Below are positions 6,766-9,827 of a stretch of DNA of 9,827 nt, in pieces. Under the pieces are notes generated by a model. It worked only from the letters and a program-made list of their open reading frames with translations, made no database searches and was not told where the DNA came from. The position numbers and the translations under genes were made by a program. Source of the stretch: Eudoraea sp. (GTDB lineage Bacteria > Bacteroidota > Bacteroidia > Flavobacteriales > Flavobacteriaceae); NCBI GenBank assembly GCA_013041785.1, contig JABDRK010000053.1, forward strand, positions 1 to 9,827, given 5' to 3'. Position 1 is the stretch's first letter. Each line of letters begins with the position of its first letter.

Positions 6766-7218
6766 TTAAATCCTGGGTATAAAAGGTCCGAGCCTTTGGT
6801 TGTACTTTCGCTGGAAATAAACAAAATAGTTGTACAACTGGTAATTCACTTCGTATCCGTAATCGATATTCGGGTCATAGTTGATTTGCAACTCATACAA
6901 AAGGGGGTCATAGCGGTTTGGCCACATTACCCGGTTGTTCCATTCAATCACCATGAGGCGGTTTCTGGTTTCAAGATAATTTTGGGAATAATATCCTCTT
7001 GGACGGGCGATGGTCCTTAACCAGTAATTAAAGCCAGGCTCAATAATGATTATTTCGTAGTTAGACTCAGGATTCACGATCTCAACCGTGTCTGCCTGCT
7101 GTTGCTTAAACACCTGGGCTTCTTCCTGGCTTATATCCAAAGATTTCTGTGTTCCACAGCTCATTAGCATGAAGCTTGCACCTATGGCTAATCCAATTCC
7201 GCGGAGAAATTTCTTCAT
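6766..7218 (-). CDS. DUF6146-like lipoprotein
   Basis: From the ATG at 7218 the product has 150 residues. A start at the in-frame TTG (7239) would put seven residues before the signal peptide and is unlikely. MKKFLRGIGLAIGASFMLMS is a lipoprotein signal peptide and Cys21 in LMSC is the expected lipidated residue, so the mature protein is membrane-anchored, probably via the LolD-type route to the outer membrane. The body holds a block rich in aromatic and Asn residues: YEIIIIEPGFNYWL at 54-67, RPRGYYSQNYLE at 72-83, EWNNRV at 92-97, and INYDPNIDYGYEVNYQLYNY at 112-131. This matches my memory of the DUF6146 family of Bacteroidota, whose function is unknown. It is followed 30 bp later by the DUF6787 gene and preceded by a strong terminator, so it has its own promoter. 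An inverted repeat overlaps its start codon. Confidence 0.85.
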   Translation of the reverse strand: MKKFLRGIGLAIGASFMLMSCGTQKSLDISQEEAQVFKQQQADTVEIVNPESNYEIIIIEPGFNYWLRTIARPRGYYSQNYLETRNRLMVIEWNNRVMWPNRYDPLLYELQINYDPNIDYGYEVNYQLYNYFVYFQRKYNQRLGPFIPRI

Positions 7219-7245
7219 ATTGATTACAACTTTGGACAATCAATA
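7218..7245. repeat. 8-bp inverted repeat overlapping the DUF6146 start codon
   Basis: TATTGATT at 7218-7225 and its exact reverse complement AATCAATA at 7238-7245 are separated by 12 bp. The left arm includes the first base of the ATG (minus strand). It could be an operator-like site or an RNA hairpin with a 12-nt loop near the ribosome binding region. All pairs but two are A-T, so a hairpin would be weak. Confidence 0.45.
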
Positions 7246-7254
7246 AGATACGAC

Positions 7255-7283
7255 AAAACCGCCGGCAATTTGCCGGCGGTTTT
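7255..7283 (-). terminator. Intrinsic terminator downstream of the DUF937 gene
   Basis: AAAACCGCCGGCA at 7255-7267 pairs perfectly with TGCCGGCGGTTTT at 7271-7283: a 13-bp stem with nine consecutive G-C-rich pairs and a three-base loop at 7268-7270. The first stem base is 28 nt past the DUF937 stop. On the minus strand the stem ends in UUUU. Because the stem has A on one side and T on the other it could also stop transcription coming from the left, but no plus-strand gene ends there. Confidence 0.85.
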
Positions 7284-7311
7284 GTTAATTATTGTTAAGG
7301 ATAATGCGGGA

Positions 7312-7944
7312 TTATTTCCCAAATAACCCTCCCAACAGGCCTCCGATACCGCCTTTTTTCTTGGAACCGCCCATTACCATACCGGCCACATCGTCCAGGA
7401 TACTCCCGTCTCCATCAGCGTCAAGCAAAGTCGTTATCAGGCTTTGATTTTGTTCTGGCTGACCCCCTAGCATATTCCCCAAAAGACTGTTCATGCCATT
7501 TGAATCACTCACTTTGCTTTGTGCGGTTTGTTTGCCCAGGTATCCCATAACAACAGGCGCTGCTATTTTCAGGATTTGCGATATACTTCCAGCGTCTACC
7601 CCTGATTTCTGACTTAATGCTGTCTCAACAGTAGCTTGCTTATTTCCAAAAACGTGGCCCAATATTCCGGCCCCATCCTTTACAACATTGGAGTCAACAC
7701 CCCCGCCAAAAAGCCCGCCCAGATCATCCAGGATACTGCCATCATGCTTGCTTGAAAGTGCATTCATCAATCCCTCAGCTCCCTGTGGGGACTTAACATT
7801 CTTTTTCATCGCACCAAGAAGTAACGGCATGGCCATTCCTAATACGTCTGCTGTTTTGTTTTCAGGCTGACCGGTTTCCCCGGCAACTCCACTAATTAAT
7901 TGTTTCCCAACAGGGCTGTTTAAAAGATCTAATAATCCGGACAT
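7312..7944 (-). CDS. DUF937 (YidB-like superfamily) protein with internal repeat
   Basis: This 210-residue protein has no signal peptide and no true membrane span, with the Gly/Leu-rich helical composition of DUF937 proteins. The N-terminal block LLDLLNSPVGKQLISGVAG (4-22), the helix MAMPLLLGAMKKN (37-49) and the matching later helix IAAPVVMGYLGKQ (127-139) give two similar halves. Each half ends with a SILDD element: HDGSILDDLGGLFGGG at 67-82 and DGDGSILDDVAGMVMGG at 177-193. The second copy begins at Asp175 as DADGDGSI, which resembles an EF-hand or dockerin calcium loop but lacks the usual acidic residue at position 12. The C-terminus is a KKKGGIGGLLGGLFGK tail. It lies 78 bp after serA and is closed by a strong terminator, so it may be the last gene of the serC-serA transcript or have its own promoter. 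Function is unknown. Confidence 0.88.
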   Translation of the reverse strand: MSGLLDLLNSPVGKQLISGVAGETGQPENKTADVLGMAMPLLLGAMKKNVKSPQGAEGLMNALSSKHDGSILDDLGGLFGGGVDSNVVKDGAGILGHVFGNKQATVETALSQKSGVDAGSISQILKIAAPVVMGYLGKQTAQSKVSDSNGMNSLLGNMLGGQPEQNQSLITTLLDADGDGSILDDVAGMVMGGSKKKGGIGGLLGGLFGK

Positions 7945-8022
7945 AAAATAAAAATTGAATTAGGTTTAGTAAAAAAATGATCAGTAAAATATTACTATTT
8001 ATTCAGTGTAAAAATCTGTATA
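7945..8022. other. Spacer between serA and the DUF937 gene
   Basis: This 78-bp AT-rich gap contains a weak inverted repeat AGTAA/TTACT at 7983-7987 and 7992-7996. It has no GC-rich terminator and no TAnnTTTG box on the minus strand. Read-through from serA into the DUF937 gene is therefore possible but not shown. Confidence 0.3.
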
Positions 8023-8976
8023 TCAACCTTTTAATAGGGTGATGATTTGCGTAGCCAGCTCGGAACCAATACGGTCCTGCGCCTCACCGGTTGCGGCTCC
8101 GATGTGGGGTGACAGAGAAATATTAGGATGCATCAGCACCTTGATTTCGGGCCTGGGTTCGGACTCAAATACATCCAGACCGGCAAACCTTACTCTTCCA
8201 CTTTCCAAAGCATCTATAAGCGCTACTTCATCAATAACCCCGCCCCGGGCTGCATTTACCAGTCCTACTCCGTCTTTCATCAGATCGAATTCTGCTCGTC
8301 CAATGATATATTCCTTCTGAGCAGGGACATGGAGGCTTATAAAATCAGCCTTTGCCAGGACCTCATCCTTTGGCAGGCTATTAAATGAAAAGGAAACGCT
8401 CTGCCCGTCAAAAAAGGGCAATTCAATTTCTGCCTGTTCGATGAAGGGGTCGTGAAAAATTATTTCCATACCTACGCCAATGCCAATGCGGGCAGTAGCT
8501 CGCCCAATTCGTCCAAAACCGATTATTCCCAGAGTTTTACCGCGAAGTTCGGCTCCTTTCGCATAGGATTTTTTTAGTTTTTTGAAATGGGCATCACCTT
8601 CAAGGGGCATATTCCGGTTGGCATCGTACAGAAACCGAACGCCGCCAAAGAGGTGAGCAAATACCAATTCGGCTACAGACTCCGAAGACGCCGCGGGCGT
8701 ATTGATCACATGCAGCCCCTTTTCGCGGGCATATTCCACATCTATATTGTCCATGCCCACGCCCCCGCGTCCGATCAACTTTAAACCCGGACAGTTGTCA
8801 ATGAGTTCTTTGCGTACCTGCGTGGCACTGCGTACCAGAAGTCCGGTAACTTCGTTGTCGTTAATGAAGTCGGCCAATTGTTCCTGGGCAACATTTGTGG
8901 TCAGCACTTCGAATCCGGCTGCTTCCAGGGTAGTAATACCACTTTGGGAGAGCCCGTCATTAGCTAGTATTTTCAT
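8023..8976 (-). CDS. serA: D-3-phosphoglycerate dehydrogenase, short form without ACT domain
   Basis: This 317-residue NAD-dependent D-2-hydroxyacid dehydrogenase oxidises 3-phosphoglycerate to 3-phosphohydroxypyruvate, the first step of serine synthesis. The substrate-binding segment includes LVRSATQV at 47-54 and GRGGVGMDNID at 69-79. The dinucleotide site is GIIGFGRIG at 150-158. The catalytic set is Arg244 in NAARGG, Glu273 in FESEP and His291 in SPHIG, matching E. coli Arg240, Glu269 and His292. The protein ends soon after the second substrate-domain helix, so the C-terminal ACT domain of the 410-residue E. coli enzyme is absent and serine feedback by that route is not expected. The gene starts 35 bp after the serC stop, which supports the substrate assignment over other hydroxyacid dehydrogenases. 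Confidence 0.93.
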   Translation of the reverse strand: MKILANDGLSQSGITTLEAAGFEVLTTNVAQEQLADFINDNEVTGLLVRSATQVRKELIDNCPGLKLIGRGGVGMDNIDVEYAREKGLHVINTPAASSESVAELVFAHLFGGVRFLYDANRNMPLEGDAHFKKLKKSYAKGAELRGKTLGIIGFGRIGRATARIGIGVGMEIIFHDPFIEQAEIELPFFDGQSVSFSFNSLPKDEVLAKADFISLHVPAQKEYIIGRAEFDLMKDGVGLVNAARGGVIDEVALIDALESGRVRFAGLDVFESEPRPEIKVLMHPNISLSPHIGAATGEAQDRIGSELATQIITLLKG

Positions 8977-9011
8977 TGTATTTTGATAAATTTTTAATAG
9001 AGCAGTTAGGG

Positions 9012-9827
9012 CTAAGCCTTGCGTTCTAATTCGCTCATCACGTCAACCAGCGTACCAACGCTTTCCAGTGTGAGGGCATTGTACATAGAAGCCCGGTAAC
9101 CTCCTACAGAGCGGTGTCCGTTGAGCCCATTAATGCCAGCTTCTTTCCACATGGCATCGAAGGTGTCTTTGAGTTTTTCATCCGCCAGGGTAAATGTGGC
9201 ATTCATGTTAGAGCGGTCTTCTTCTTTGGCAAAGCCATTGAATAAAGGGTTAAGATCAATTTCCGAATAAATAAGCTGGGCTTTCTTTTCATTAACGTCC
9301 TCTATGGCCGGGATTCCTCCCAGGTCTTTGAGCCACTTCATGGTTAGCAATGACACATATACGGCAAAAACAGAAGGGGTGTTATACATACTGTCCTTGT
9401 CTATATGCACCTGGTAACTTAGCATTGAGGGTATTGCCCGACTTACCTTGCCAAGTATATCTTCCCTGACTACAACCAGGGTGGTTCCGGCAGGACCCAT
9501 ATTCTTTTGAGCACCCGCATAGATCAGATCGAATTTGGAAAAATCCAGCTGTCGGGAAAATATGTCCGAACTCATATCACAAACCAAAGGGGCTGTGATT
9601 TCCGGAAATTCTTTAATCTGCGTACCAAAAATGGTATTGTTGGAAGTAAGGTGCAGGTAATCCAAACCATCCGGGATAGCATATCCTTTGGGTATATAGT
9701 TGAAGTTCTTGTCTTTTGAAGAGGCCACTTCAATCACTTCGCCAAGTAGTTTAGCTTCTTTTATGGCTTTATTACTCCAGGTGCCTGTATTTAAATAACC
9801 AGCCCTGGTTTCAAGCAGGTTATAGGC
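9012..9827 (-). CDS. serC: Phosphoserine aminotransferase (N-terminus beyond window edge)
   Basis: The frame is open from the right edge to the TAG at 9012-9014, giving 271 residues without an in-window start. The GTG at 9735-9737 is internal: the 30 codons before it continue the fold (YLNTGTWSNKAIKEAKLLGE). SerC is a PLP enzyme that converts phosphohydroxypyruvate and glutamate to phosphoserine and 2-oxoglutarate. The cofactor lysine is Lys108 of this fragment, in GAQKNMGPAG (codon 9504-9506), preceded by VCDMSSDIFSR. The C-terminal GHRSVGGYRASMYNA block at 237-251 matches E. coli SerC closely. Comparing with Lys198 of E. coli, about 90 residues are missing. It lies directly upstream of serA, so the operon encodes steps two and one of the pathway; a phosphoserine phosphatase is not in the window. 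Confidence 0.96.
   Translation of the reverse strand, partial: AYNLLETRAGYLNTGTWSNKAIKEAKLLGEVIEVASSKDKNFNYIPKGYAIPDGLDYLHLTSNNTIFGTQIKEFPEITAPLVCDMSSDIFSRQLDFSKFDLIYAGAQKNMGPAGTTLVVVREDILGKVSRAIPSMLSYQVHIDKDSMYNTPSVFAVYVSLLTMKWLKDLGGIPAIEDVNEKKAQLIYSEIDLNPLFNGFAKEEDRSNMNATFTLADEKLKDTFDAMWKEAGINGLNGHRSVGGYRASMYNALTLESVGTLVDVMSELERKA

Noticed and set aside
1..9827. Mobile element, defence island or CRISPR
   Set aside because: No transposase, integrase, phage, restriction or Cas-like protein and no regularly spaced repeats are seen on either strand.

Overview
The window reads as chromosome of a member of the Bacteroidota, most likely a marine flavobacterium. The evidence is the set of families: small Flavobacteriia-type proteins of the DUF6146, DUF6787, DUF937 and DUF2400 (TIGR02757) kinds, a stand-alone LolD-like ATPase, and a 317-residue SerA without an ACT domain. 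Shine-Dalgarno sequences are mostly absent and there is a TAnnTTTG-type promoter box, which also fit. Gene density is high, gaps are short, and I see no insertion sequence, prophage gene, tRNA, rRNA, CRISPR array or defence gene.

Layout. 1-1437 (-): secreted S10 serine carboxypeptidase, cut by the left edge with only its last residues missing. 1571-2689 (+), divergent from it: exported Gfo/Idh/MocA oxidoreductase resembling glucose-fructose oxidoreductase. 2710-3105 (-): small SpoIIAA/STAS-like protein, followed by a 211-bp AT-rich spacer. 3317-5299 (-): a very tight three-gene operon, transcribed lolD, CPBP membrane protease, DUF2400 protein, with junctions of 2 and 1 nt. 5469-6412 (+): folE (GTP cyclohydrolase I) followed by a 100-residue membrane protein. 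6409-7218 (-): DUF6146 lipoprotein then DUF6787 membrane protein; the last stop codon overlaps the stop of the convergent membrane-protein gene. A strong hairpin terminator at 7255-7283 separates this pair from the DUF937 gene (7312-7944, -). 8023-9827 (-): serC (5' end beyond the right edge) then serA, the first two steps of serine synthesis from 3-phosphoglycerate, in reverse gene order relative to the pathway.

How the genes fit together. The known functions are housekeeping: serine synthesis, pterin/folate or queuosine precursor synthesis, and lipoprotein sorting to the outer membrane. Several products act in the envelope: S10 peptidase, exported oxidoreductase, CPBP protease, DUF6146 lipoprotein and two small membrane proteins. 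I do not see a clear new multi-gene system. The lead I would follow first is the DUF2400 protein. Its C-terminal half carries an LDVH...RKLGL segment and an upstream Lys that look like the catalytic region of helix-hairpin-helix DNA glycosylases, yet it sits in an operon with two membrane-associated genes. Other modest leads are the internal repeat with a calcium-loop-like segment in the DUF937 protein, an inverted repeat overlapping the start codon of the DUF6146 gene, and an Asn at a normally acidic position of the oxidoreductase.
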